A DNA stretch of 64,000 bases from the NCBI GenBank assembly GCA_014860355.1, contig JACZJV010000005.1, forward strand, positions 1 to 64,000, in the 5' to 3' direction. A program made the position numbers and the translations under genes. The notes under the pieces were generated by a model that did not search any database, had not been told where the DNA came from, and saw nothing but the letters and a program-made list of their open reading frames with translations. Below are positions 26,963 to 36,873 of the stretch, in pieces. How positions within the stretch are numbered: the first letter of the stretch is position 1; each line of letters starts with the position of its first letter. The stretch comes from Burkholderiales bacterium. Lineage in GTDB: Bacteria > Pseudomonadota > Gammaproteobacteria > Burkholderiales > SG8-39.

Positions 26963-28264
26963 TTAGTGCTGATGCAGGTGCCGGAGCGGGGAATCCGCGA
27001 GCAGCGGCGCGATCTTGGCGATCTGCTTCAGCGTCGTTTCCTTCATCCAGTCGTCGTTGGCTGCGGCTTCGGCCAACGCGCGCAGGCGATCGACTTCGGC
27101 CCGATCGCCGAGGCCGGCAGCGGCTTCCCATGCAGTCGCCAGGACCCAGTACTTCTCATTGTCCTGCACCTCCCCGGCCTCGATCAGGCTACGGCAGATT
27201 GCCAGCACCGATGCGCGCATGCGGCTTGCCAGCACGAAATCGGTGATCGATTCGTCTAGCAACCCGGCTTTCTGCGCCTCGGCCGAACGCAAATTGAGCA
27301 GGAACGCCGCGTTTATGCCGTTGTAGTAGTCCGATCCCAGGTAGAAGCCTCGCTCGTAGGCGTCAATCGCGGTGCTCAGCGCCGCCGGCTCTGCGGTTTC
27401 CTCCCACAGCCGCTTGTGCACGGCGCCCCAGAGTCCGAGGGTTTCCGGGTCATTGCTCAGGTCCGGCTGCAGCTTGGACAGTATTTCGCGGGCCGCCTCC
27501 AGGGCCTCTTTTGGCGTGGGTTGGTTGCTCTTGTAGGTGGCGAGAGCAAGCTGCTGGCACAAATAGTCGTCGCCGGGACGGATCCGCACGACCGCGCCGA
27601 GCAGGTCGCGGGCCAGCGCGAAATCGCTAGTCTTCATCGCTGCATGCGCGCGTTCCATCAGTACCTTGGCGCTTTCCTCGAGCACGGGGTCGGCCGGGGC
27701 TCGGACGAGTCCTACGGCCGCCCCGAACCTCGCCAAGGAGTCCCGCAGCATGCCACCTTCGGCTGGCGCTCTTAGTTTAGTCAGAAAGGTGTAGACCGGG
27801 CTGTCGGTATTGTCTGAACCCATTACCTCCACCACGAGGTCCTTGAGATCCTTTCTAAAGCGTTCAGCCTCAGTGGCGCCTATGTCCTTGCCCAGGTGCT
27901 CGTAGTGCGAGATCGCCATGTGACTTACGTCAAAGGGGCGCTTGAGCCCATCCTCGGCGACCACGATTGTGGCTCGAGGCTTCAGGCCGTAGCGCACGCC
28001 GAGCTCATAGGCTGCATTCAGGTTGCTGGTGGAAAGATCTGCGATCACAAGGTCGGCGCGCAGCAGATTCTCGTACATGGGTGCGTCGATGGTGCCTGCG
28101 TGCTGGATCTCGTCGGCACGCATGCAGCGCAGTCCGGCGTCTTCCACCGCCTGCTTGATAATGCGATAGGAGGCGTCGAGATTGAATTTTTTGCCTGTGC
28201 TGAATTCGATCTTCTCGCCGAATCCCTGTATGACGAAGCACAACTTTTTGTCGCTGTTGGCCAC
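26963..28264 (-). CDS. Nucleoside 2-deoxyribosyltransferase-like (TIR/dnTase-like fold) N-terminal domain + TPR / TRAFs-binding-like C-terminal region, 433 aa
   Basis: LCFVIQGFGEKIEFSTGKKFNLDASYRIIKQAVEDAGLRCMRADEIQHAGTIDAPMYENLLRADLVIADLSTSNLNAAYELGVRYGLKP; C-term helical repeats. Confidence 0.8.
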   Translation of the reverse strand: MANSDKKLCFVIQGFGEKIEFSTGKKFNLDASYRIIKQAVEDAGLRCMRADEIQHAGTIDAPMYENLLRADLVIADLSTSNLNAAYELGVRYGLKPRATIVVAEDGLKRPFDVSHMAISHYEHLGKDIGATEAERFRKDLKDLVVEVMGSDNTDSPVYTFLTKLRAPAEGGMLRDSLARFGAAVGLVRAPADPVLEESAKVLMERAHAAMKTSDFALARDLLGAVVRIRPGDDYLCQQLALATYKSNQPTPKEALEAAREILSKLQPDLSNDPETLGLWGAVHKRLWEETAEPAALSTAIDAYERGFYLGSDYYNGINAAFLLNLRSAEAQKAGLLDESITDFVLASRMRASVLAICRSLIEAGEVQDNEKYWVLATAWEAAAGLGDRAEVDRLRALAEAAANDDWMKETTLKQIAKIAPLLADSPLRHLHQH

Positions 28265-29158
28265 GCGTTCCTCCTGAACCCGAATCGTTGATTCGGCCGT
28301 ACTACGGGACCGGCCGGTACATCCTCTCAGACTTCGCCTAGGTCACGCGGCAGGGCAGCTATCTTTGCCGGCGCGGTCAGTGCAGACGATGCAGCCGCCC
28401 GTTCGCAAGCGCGACGTTCCCCCCCTTGGTCGCAATGCGGGCCAGGCCCCGCCGCAGCATCGGTCCGGACGGGCGCCGTCTTCAGGCAGCACCCGCGGTT
28501 CATCGCGCGGTACGTGAGCGCGAAGCTTAGCGTTCATTTGGCGGCACCGATTGTTTCACGCAAAATATATTGCGCCTGCGCTCGACGGATGGCAATACCC
28601 GCGACATGTGCGACATGCGCCGCGACACGCCGCGCCCCTCAACCCGCGATGTTTTTTGGCAGAACAGCCGAGGCGCAGCGGGTGCAGGGTGAAAGGCGAG
28701 TACTTTTGGCGCACGCCTGGTCGCATTGACTGGCCGATCGCCTGATGGCATCGCTGCGAGGAAAGAGTAATGTGAAAATTGGCGCATGTTGCGATTGGGG
28801 ACCTTGCATGCGGTACGTGATCCGACGCAATGCGCTCGATTACACAGGTGGAGATCGTATTTTGGAAGCCTAAGGAAAGCCGCTATCGGGAGCAGGGCTG
28901 GATGAGGCTGCGACGGGGCAGTGGTGTTTGCGCATGGTAATTGTAGCCAGGCCGGTAGTATTGTCATCGGGACCGATGGGCATTCCAATATTTCCAAGGG
29001 AGAGATAGAGTGAAGAGCTTGTCGGTTTTCGCAAGTGCTCTTTTACTGGCAATATCTGAATTGGAATTGGCTATGGCAGAAATCGCGGCTACGCGATCAG
29101 TTTGTGACCGTAGCATCGCCCATATTCGCCGCATTGCAGGGTCTACGCTAATCCTGAT

Positions 29159-30625
29159 TCATCCAATGAGATCCTCGATTATTTGTTCCGGTTCCAGTGC
29201 GTGTCCCAGCGGCAGGAATTCAAACATGAGCGATTGCTGCTCGAGCGCTTCGCGCAACTCGTTGACGGCCGATTCCGCGGATCGCGTCTGGCTTTTCGCC
29301 AGTCGCGAGCGCCAGCTTTCCGCGCTATTGGGACTTGCTCTGCCAAACTGGTTGCGGGTCGCTGCATCGAGCGGACTTAGCTTCACCGCCAGCATCGGCG
29401 ATGCGGCTGGCGAGGCGGCGGCCGCAAGGTTGGCATCTGCTGACAATTGCCGAAGGCACTCGCGAAACATCGGCCTGAATGCATCAATCCAACCATTCAA
29501 GGCGAACAGAAAACCGAGACGGAGTTCCGTCGAATCCGCGCAGCGAATCCGGTGGTGGCGCATGAGCAGGCCGACGGCCTTTCCCAGATCGAACACGTGC
29601 GCGTCGGGCGACATCAACCAACGGTCGATGAGCGCGACTTCGAGGCTTCGAACAAGCTCGAGAGCGGGACGGTAGGGGTTGGGATCCGAACCGGCGTCTG
29701 GAAACGCGCTGCCCTGCAAACTGCGGTAGTTCGTCCAGGGATCGGGGGGCCAGGACTCCACCAGCGGGCCTTCGACATGCAACCAGTACTCGCACGCGTC
29801 CCGGAACGCGGCGAGATCCTGCTCGTATCCTTGTGTCAGGACTTCGGCGACATAGGCGTTTGCCACCTTTGGCACTGGAGGGGAAGGTACAGAAACATCT
29901 TCTGTTTTCTCCATTTTGTCGACATTCAGGTAGACGCCCTTCGAGAACGAAAGTCCGCTTGCGAGGAAGGATTCCAGGAGGCACCAGCCGCGAGTGGAAA
30001 AATCGTCGTCCTGGTTCCGCAGCGACACAAGATCCGAGGACGCAGCGAGAAGGTCAAGGGTATCAAGCGTTCGCCGGAATTCGATTTCCTCTTCACGTGA
30101 GAGCGGCACTTGCGGCATGCACGTGTAGTCCAGCCATACCCCGATCCTGTCCGACAGCCAGGCTCGAAACCGCTCCCGGTCGGACCCGCAAGAATCGAAG
30201 TAATCCTTGATGATGGTTCGCCGGTCTGCGCCGTCGATGCTCGCGGCGCTGTTGCTGAAAGGGCCGAAGCCCAGCATGCGTCTCGCGATTTCCTCGGCTT
30301 GCAACACGCCCTCCTTTGTTAGCGAAGGCACGAGCACGAGACGGTCTTGCCGCAGCACCAGCATGGCTTCCACAGACCGGATTACGCAGCGCAAGAATGC
30401 ATGGATGGCGGCCAGTTGTCTGCCCGTCGGATCCGGGTGTTCCAGCGTCTCCCAACGATGTGAGATAAAAAGCAGAGCGAACGGCCGCCCATCTTTGCCT
30501 AGCCATGGCAGTTTCTCGCGGACCTCCTGGTGCCGCGTCATGCTGTTCAAGGAGAGAACGCTGGCGGCCGTTGCGATGTGGAAGGAGGACGCGACCTCAT
30601 TCCAGCTTAGTCTGTTTTGCGCCAT
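29159..30625 (-). CDS. HET/TIR-like domain protein, 488 aa
   Basis: LLFISHRWETLEHPDPTGRQL ... IGVWLDYTCMPQVPLSREEEIEFRRTLDTLDLLAASSDLVSL ... STRGWCLLES, in HET-domain motif order; start at MAQNRLSW. Confidence 0.72.
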   Translation of the reverse strand: MAQNRLSWNEVASSFHIATAASVLSLNSMTRHQEVREKLPWLGKDGRPFALLFISHRWETLEHPDPTGRQLAAIHAFLRCVIRSVEAMLVLRQDRLVLVPSLTKEGVLQAEEIARRMLGFGPFSNSAASIDGADRRTIIKDYFDSCGSDRERFRAWLSDRIGVWLDYTCMPQVPLSREEEIEFRRTLDTLDLLAASSDLVSLRNQDDDFSTRGWCLLESFLASGLSFSKGVYLNVDKMEKTEDVSVPSPPVPKVANAYVAEVLTQGYEQDLAAFRDACEYWLHVEGPLVESWPPDPWTNYRSLQGSAFPDAGSDPNPYRPALELVRSLEVALIDRWLMSPDAHVFDLGKAVGLLMRHHRIRCADSTELRLGFLFALNGWIDAFRPMFRECLRQLSADANLAAAASPAASPMLAVKLSPLDAATRNQFGRASPNSAESWRSRLAKSQTRSAESAVNELREALEQQSLMFEFLPLGHALEPEQIIEDLIG

Positions 30626-31138
30626 AACGATGCCGCCCCTCAATTCGACCGCTACGTTACGCCGGCGGGCCTACGGGACAAAGGGCTCAGGCCAATTGCC
30701 AGAAGATTTCGCCGGGTTGCGCCGAAGGACTGGAATACGGGGTTCACGGCCTACGCACATACGTCGCTGGTCTTCCGCTAGGCAATAGGGATCACGCGGG
30801 GAGCTGCGCCAATTGTGATACCGCTGCAGATGCGATATGAAACAAACGGCTCGGGACTGAAATGTGGCGCGCGCGCAATCGCAGGGTGCGGTAGTTGATC
30901 CATCGGTTTCCCGATGGATCTCAGTCCCGCTCTCCTAGTCATGAAGTTTCCACAAGTCTCCTTGCGATCCCGGACGATCGGTTTTCCCGAGTCCGGTTCT
31001 GGCCTTGGCACTTCCTTTGTGAGCCTTCGCACACCGCCCCCATGCTGAAGTGTCGGCGCACATACACCCCGCGGGCCTTGCTTTCCCCTTCGGCCGGACG
31101 TGCGAAACGCGCAGGCTTGAATTTCCTGTCGTCTTGTC

Positions 31139-32209
31139 CTACGCCAAGGAGACGGCGCCGCTGTTCACCAGAGTTCGCAACATCGCCGCTGCGCCGCACT
31201 GCTTTGATATCGCATTGGGATCGAACTGGCCATCGGCGACGTACTTGCCTTTGGCGTACTGATTGGTGAAACTCCAGAGGTAAGGCGTTAGCACGTCCGG
31301 GTGGTGCTTCCTGTAGCCGAAGCCGTTGTACTTCTCCCATTTAAACAAGACGCCCGCCGCACTCCAGTCGGTCCACTGGTCAAGCTTTTCCCAGCGCAGC
31401 GCATCGTCCGCGCTTGCCTCCCAGCTAAAAGGAGGATTGCCGGTCGGGCGGTTCTTAGGCACGTGAACGGTGCGCGCGGTGAGCGGATCGCCATTGTGCA
31501 GATGACGATCGAACCGGAAGCCTGTCTCCAGCCCGTGGATTATGCCGATAAACCACCACGGGATACCCAGCGGTCCTCCTACGGCCTGGTATCTTTGCCG
31601 GCCCGCCTCTAGCTTTTGCAGATGCCAATTCACCTGGCCGATGCGATCGGGGCCCACGGCGCAGGTGGCAAACAGCTTTTCGTAATCCTGACTGAGATTC
31701 TCCGGCACGAGGGTCGGTCGCGTCGCAATTACCGGTGCCGCGGCGTCGAGTTTAGGGCGCGCTGGCGCAACCGGCAATTCCGGCACTTCCGGTGTTTCCG
31801 ATTTGTCCGCTTGTGGCGCTGGAGCGGCGCCCAACGCGGGCTCATCGGCGACTACCGCATGAAGTGATGGCGGTTGCGCGGCGCCACCCGCAATCCGTTC
31901 CGCGGCATCGCGCAACAACAGATCTCGCGCATTCGTTATCGCCGCGGCTAGGCGCGACTTGATCGCTGCCGCAGCATCGACGGTAATCTGCGATGTGACG
32001 CCGTTCAGTCGTTCGACCAGGTGGTTCAGCGCCGCGGTGCGACCGGCATAGTCCGCTACAATTTGGTCCATGCGCGCAATAGTGAGTTCATTCAGCGCTT
32101 TTTCCGCCGCTTCAGCGACCGCGTCGGATGAATCCGGAGAATTGCGTACCGCCAGTAAATTGTTGGCAGCCGTTACATAGGCTTGTGCGACTTCATCTTG
32201 TGTAGACAT
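31139..32209 (-). CDS. Lysozyme-like protein with N-terminal helical domain and Ala/Pro linker
   Basis: PWWFIGIIHGLETGFRFDRHLHNGDPLTARTVHVPKNRPTGNPPFSWEASADDAL; GGAGG RBS before ATG 32209. Confidence 0.82.
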   Translation of the reverse strand: MSTQDEVAQAYVTAANNLLAVRNSPDSSDAVAEAAEKALNELTIARMDQIVADYAGRTAALNHLVERLNGVTSQITVDAAAAIKSRLAAAITNARDLLLRDAAERIAGGAAQPPSLHAVVADEPALGAAPAPQADKSETPEVPELPVAPARPKLDAAAPVIATRPTLVPENLSQDYEKLFATCAVGPDRIGQVNWHLQKLEAGRQRYQAVGGPLGIPWWFIGIIHGLETGFRFDRHLHNGDPLTARTVHVPKNRPTGNPPFSWEASADDALRWEKLDQWTDWSAAGVLFKWEKYNGFGYRKHHPDVLTPYLWSFTNQYAKGKYVADGQFDPNAISKQCGAAAMLRTLVNSGAVSLA

Positions 32210-32238
32210 GTGCACCTCCGAAGCAAGGCCTGAATTGA

Positions 32239-33429
32239 TCAGTCGTTCCCGAGCAGTTTGAGAAACGCTCCCTGCAGATCGCTCCCGTCGCGACGGAGAG
32301 CAGCGCCGGCATTGATGATCTGGCCAGTGAGCGCGTTCAAGTTGACGGGTTGCTCGAGCGCGGCGCCGACCTCATTCAGGTAAGACTGCGTACGATCAAG
32401 CAGTCGTAGGTATTCGGTCAGCCGTGCGTAATACGCATTGAGATCATTGACGATCTTCTGCTCCTGTTCTCCCACGACCCGCAACGACGCAAGCAATGCC
32501 TTGAGCTCGGTATGCGTCGTATTTTCGTACGGTTGGTTGCCTACGCCGAAGTTTCGCGGCTGCGTCGGGTCGCCAAGCTGGGCCGTGAGCTGTCGGTACT
32601 CGGCTGCAAGAGCCTGGTATTGGGTCGAGACGGCCGGATCCGCGGGCAGGGCATGGCTGCCGGTAAGCCTCTCGATTTGCATCTCCAGTATGCGCACGGA
32701 CTGAGTGGCCTGGGCCCTCCGATAATTCGAAAGCGCGACACGGGCATCATAGTAGTTTCGGGTATCCTCCATCAAGTAAGCGAAGATCGCCGGAATGATA
32801 GGCCCGCACCTTTGCGCGATACCCGTCGTCGATGGAGCAGCAGCGCTTGTGCCGGCGGTCTCCGAGGTAGGTCTTGCTGAATCTGCAGCAGCTTGAACAG
32901 CGGCGGGGCCGCACGAGGCATCGGAAACTGCAAGCCGGTACGCCCTGACGAACTCCGCTTGCGTTCTCGCGCGCTCGACCGCCGCGATTACCGAAGTCAC
33001 GAGCCCATCAACCAGCTTGACCTGCGGCGCAAACGACGCGGCAAGGCCAAACAGTCCGCCAGTCAACGCTTTCGCCGAGTCGACCCCGCGTCCCTCCGCG
33101 AGAGCTAGCAGGGCCTGGTTGTAATTCGAAACGGCATCGAGCGCGGCAATACGTGCGGCGATGTCTGGCGGTCTTCTTGCCGCGGACAGTAACTGCTGAG
33201 GATCGAATGTCGGGGCGAATCGGGTGGCGGATGCCGTCCCGCGTGTCCGTTTGACGACCTTCTGTGCATTCTCGAAGTCGTCAATCAGAATTTCCGTAAC
33301 ACCGCGGACTTGCTCGAACGTGTCGGAGTATTTGCCGAACTCTTCTTTGGGAATTTGCGCACAACCCGAAAGGAGAACAATCAGCGCTATAGCCGGAAGT
33401 GGACATAACCGTATCGACAAGGAAAGCAT
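32239..33429 (-). CDS. Lipoprotein, 396 aa
   Basis: Signal peptide and lipobox ALIVLLSGCAQ; 29 bp upstream of lysozyme-like gene. Confidence 0.75.
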   Translation of the reverse strand: MLSLSIRLCPLPAIALIVLLSGCAQIPKEEFGKYSDTFEQVRGVTEILIDDFENAQKVVKRTRGTASATRFAPTFDPQQLLSAARRPPDIAARIAALDAVSNYNQALLALAEGRGVDSAKALTGGLFGLAASFAPQVKLVDGLVTSVIAAVERARTQAEFVRAYRLAVSDASCGPAAVQAAADSARPTSETAGTSAAAPSTTGIAQRCGPIIPAIFAYLMEDTRNYYDARVALSNYRRAQATQSVRILEMQIERLTGSHALPADPAVSTQYQALAAEYRQLTAQLGDPTQPRNFGVGNQPYENTTHTELKALLASLRVVGEQEQKIVNDLNAYYARLTEYLRLLDRTQSYLNEVGAALEQPVNLNALTGQIINAGAALRRDGSDLQGAFLKLLGND

Positions 33430-34075
33430 TCTACCCCCTGGTCAGTATTGTTAATGTTTACTAGCGACGGCAGCTACAGGTCAATTCGCGAATTTCCGGA
33501 ACGCGTCATGGCCGGACAAACAAGAACCCGCAATCTCTTCAAACGTGAAACCGGCCTACCGGCGCAAAATCCCGGTGCGCATTTTTTCTTCTTACCCACA
33601 ATTGCCAGCCGCGCAGCTTAGCACGTCGCGACGCCTGAAGATGACGCGCATTGATCCACTGTAATGAAAACATTGGAAATTGTCTACCAATATAGGATCG
33701 CCAAAAATTGATTGCTCGGGGCGCCAGGGCCGCATCGAGTAAGGCAGTTTCGCGCTGGTATCGATGTTTGTGCTTATCATCTGTTCGGTGCCCTTTCGGA
33801 GGCAAAAACCATTGCGTCTGCTAGGCAGAGCGCGGACTAACCGTAGATCAGGATTCTAGGGGTTCCTGGCGGCTCCTGTGACGGGCCCTGGCCATCCACC
33901 CTAAACGTCAGCGGCCGCTTTGTGGAACAAGGGTTTAGCGCGTATTTTCGGCTAGGATGACTCACCGGGGAAGCGAGTACGTTCGCGTTCTGAATAGCTG
34001 CTTGCGACAGAATCTGCCGCGTGGGTCGTGGCAGTTCAACCCAACCATTTGAAAGGGTAATACCGCCAAATGTCG

Positions 34076-34366
34076 TTAGTTGGATGCGCTTTTCACCGGG
34101 GCGCACAGATCATCGCGCTTGCTACGGATTTCTTCGACGAGCTCCCGAATTGCTCCATCATGTACGATCCCAGAGAAGCGACTTTCCAGCACATTCGCCG
34201 GGTCGCTGTACCGAGCTATGAACCACGCACGCATCGCCGAAAGCTGATCTTTACGATCAGCCGTACGTAGCCACTGGTCATCCACTTCAATCGGTTCATC
34301 GTATTGACCGAACGCGTCAGGAGGCAAATTGCCAATTTCATCATCAATGCGATTATTCCAGTTCAC
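34076..34366 (-). CDS. Small hypothetical protein, 96 aa, possibly internally deleted family member
   Basis: FGQYDEPIEVDDQWLRTADRKDQLSAMRAWFIARYSDPAN-VLESRFSGIVHDGAIRELVEEI. Confidence 0.5.
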   Translation of the reverse strand: MNWNNRIDDEIGNLPPDAFGQYDEPIEVDDQWLRTADRKDQLSAMRAWFIARYSDPANVLESRFSGIVHDGAIRELVEEIRSKRDDLCAPVKSASN

Positions 34367-34529
34367 GTGGAATCCTCCGCGTCAAACGAGATGTATCTGA
34401 ACAAAGGCAAGACCAACAACGTTGGTCAGCGCAGTTTTGTAATCATTGCATATAATGGGCGCCTTCGCAAAAACATTGGCTTTCTGCTACATCACAAAAT
34501 ACCCAATTGGTCGAGACTTTTGTAACAGC

Positions 34530-35288
34530 TCATGCCGCCGTCCATCCACCGTCGACCATCAATGTATGCCCGGTAACGTACGACGCGCTTGGCGACGCGA
34601 GGAAAATGGCGGCTCCCGCCACCTCGAATAGTTCACCGAATCGGCCAAGCGGCGTTCTTGCCAACAGTTTCGGGGCGATGTGGGGATGATCGGTCATCCC
34701 CGACGTAAGATCAGTCTTGATAAAGCCGTATCCAATGGCATTGACACGAATTCCGTGTTCGGCCCAATCTACCGCCAGCGCACGAGTCAATTGTTCGACC
34801 CCGCCCTTGCTGGCGCAATAAGGTACTTGCCGCTTCAATGCGACTCGCCCAGCAACCGAACTGATGTTGATGATGGAACCGGCCTTTGCGGGGATCATCA
34901 AACCGCCTAAATGTTTGCAGCAGTAGAAAACACCATTCAAGTTTGTGTTTAGTACGTTTTCCCAGTCCGCCACCTCGGTATGATCGAGGGGAGCGTAGTG
35001 CGGATCAATTCCGGCGTTGTTTACGAGGATGTCGAGTCGACCGCACCGCCTTTCGACTGTTTCGCGCAACTCAAGCACTGCCGACTCATCGGACACATCG
35101 GTTAGCGCCGTTATGACACCTCCGCCAATAGTGGCGCGCGCCTGATCGAGGGAAACGGCACTCCGACCGCACAGAAGGATCTGCGCGCCGCATTGCGCCA
35201 TACCCTTAGCGATGGCCAATCCGATACCGCGACTGCCACCCGTAATAAGAGCAATCTTACCGGTTAAATCGAAATAATTCGGGATCAT
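34530..35288 (-). CDS. SDR family oxidoreductase
   Basis: LTGKIALITGGSRGIGLAIAKG, NNAG, YxASK motifs; start ATG 35288 overlaps ACAD stop. Confidence 0.9.
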   Translation of the reverse strand: MIPNYFDLTGKIALITGGSRGIGLAIAKGMAQCGAQILLCGRSAVSLDQARATIGGGVITALTDVSDESAVLELRETVERRCGRLDILVNNAGIDPHYAPLDHTEVADWENVLNTNLNGVFYCCKHLGGLMIPAKAGSIINISSVAGRVALKRQVPYCASKGGVEQLTRALAVDWAEHGIRVNAIGYGFIKTDLTSGMTDHPHIAPKLLARTPLGRFGELFEVAGAAIFLASPSASYVTGHTLMVDGGWTAA

Positions 35289-36469
35289 GACGCCTCCTGA
35301 TTGCGCGCGAGCCTGTTTGCTATCGCCCATCGGTGGACTTCGGAAGGGCCATCGTAGACGCGGAACGCGCGGATTTCCCGGAAAATACGCTCCACCTGCG
35401 TGTCGTGGGTCAGGCCCGCTCCCCCCATCGTCTGCATACAACGGTCCGCTACGCGAAATAGTGCCTCCGAAACGAATACCTTCACCATGCTGGACTCATA
35501 TCGCGCGTTTTGCCCCTGATCTAGCCGCCAGGCGGCATCCATAATGGCAAGTCGGCACATATGCAATTCGATTTCGTTGTCTGCCAGCATGAATCCGATA
35601 CCTTCATGGTGGAGCAAACTCTTGCCGAATGCAGTCCGCTTTGCGGCATAGCGCTTTGCGATGTCATGCGCGCGCGTGGCGGCGCCCAACCAGCGCATGC
35701 AATGCGTAAGACGCGCCGGCGCCAGCCTAACTTGCGCGTAGCGCAAACCCTGGCCCACTTCTCCGAGTACGTCATCGTGATGCACACGTACTCCTTTGAG
35801 CGCGATCTGTGCATGCCCGCCGGTAAAGCTGGAGTCCATCGATCCCATGATCCTCATAATGCGTACGCCTTTGTCTGGCAAGGACACGAAGAACATCGTC
35901 GGGCCCAGATTTTGGTCGCCATCGAACGCACGTGCCATGACGATCATGAATGCGGCGCCATCCGCGCCGGTAATCAACCACTTTTCGCCACTAATTATGA
36001 AATGATCTCCTTCGCGATCAGCTCGCGTTGCCAGCTGACCGGGATCCGATCCGGCGCCGGGATGCGGCTCGGTCATCGCGAAGCAGGAGCGCACGCGGGC
36101 CTCGGCCAACGGCCGCAGAAACCGCTCTTTCTGGGCATCATTTGCAACAACCTCCAGCATATGCATGTTTCCTTCATCAGGAGCGGCGCAATGCAACGAG
36201 ATCGGCCCCAAGGTGGAATAGCCGGCAGCCTCAAATACCAACGAGCGTTGGACGTGGGTCAAGCCCAAGCCGCCGTAACGCGTTGATACATGCGGCGACA
36301 GCAGGCCGGCAGAACGAGCCAGCATATTCAATTCGATGCGAAGCTCGTCGGTCGGGCCATGCGTGGTCAACCTTGTGTCGTTCTCATATGGAATAACCTT
36401 TGATTCAACGAACGCCCTTACTTTGTCACGAAGTGCAGCATCACCCGGCGGAATCGAAAAATCGATCAT
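35285..36469 (-). CDS. Acyl-CoA dehydrogenase family protein
   Basis: CFAMTEPHPGAGSDP, QTMGGAGLTHDTQVERIFREIRAFRVYDGPSEVHRWAIA; start at MIDFSIPPGDAALR. Confidence 0.92.
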   Translation of the reverse strand: MIDFSIPPGDAALRDKVRAFVESKVIPYENDTRLTTHGPTDELRIELNMLARSAGLLSPHVSTRYGGLGLTHVQRSLVFEAAGYSTLGPISLHCAAPDEGNMHMLEVVANDAQKERFLRPLAEARVRSCFAMTEPHPGAGSDPGQLATRADREGDHFIISGEKWLITGADGAAFMIVMARAFDGDQNLGPTMFFVSLPDKGVRIMRIMGSMDSSFTGGHAQIALKGVRVHHDDVLGEVGQGLRYAQVRLAPARLTHCMRWLGAATRAHDIAKRYAAKRTAFGKSLLHHEGIGFMLADNEIELHMCRLAIMDAAWRLDQGQNARYESSMVKVFVSEALFRVADRCMQTMGGAGLTHDTQVERIFREIRAFRVYDGPSEVHRWAIANRLARNQEAS

Positions 36470-36873
36470 GGCATTTCCTCTGTCGGTGTCCGGTTTAGTA
36501 GGGATTGAATCTAATGAAAGCCAAGACTGGCGGGGTTTTTCGGCCTGACAATGTTTGGTGCCAATTTGAAATTTGAATTGCTTCTTTGTTCTTACAGGAA
36601 GCGCCATTTCCTGGGGTATGCGCTGAATATCCGAAGAAATCTGTTTGCACAGGTTCTGGGATTCATTTCGTGGGCAATTGTTATGCGAATCGTGGACGGC
36701 AAGTCTGCCGATGCTGCGGTACACAGCGTGAACAGCGCCAAGAAGTATCGCTATTTGATATCTTCACATCTGACAAAGCGCCAAGACAATTCCCGATATC
36801 TAGGCCGCGCTGGCAGACGATTCCAATCCGTTTTCCTCGAATCGGGATGTGAGGGTACTGTGTAACCCCGTGA

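Noticed and set aside
28300-29000. Possible coding sequence in the gap (e.g. 28527-28997 minus, 156 aa)
   Set aside because: Translations lack motifs and an RBS; looks like non-coding or decayed sequence
33539-34106. Two small minus ORFs (88 and 89 aa)
   Set aside because: No recognisable motif or RBS; probably chance ORFs in an intergenic region
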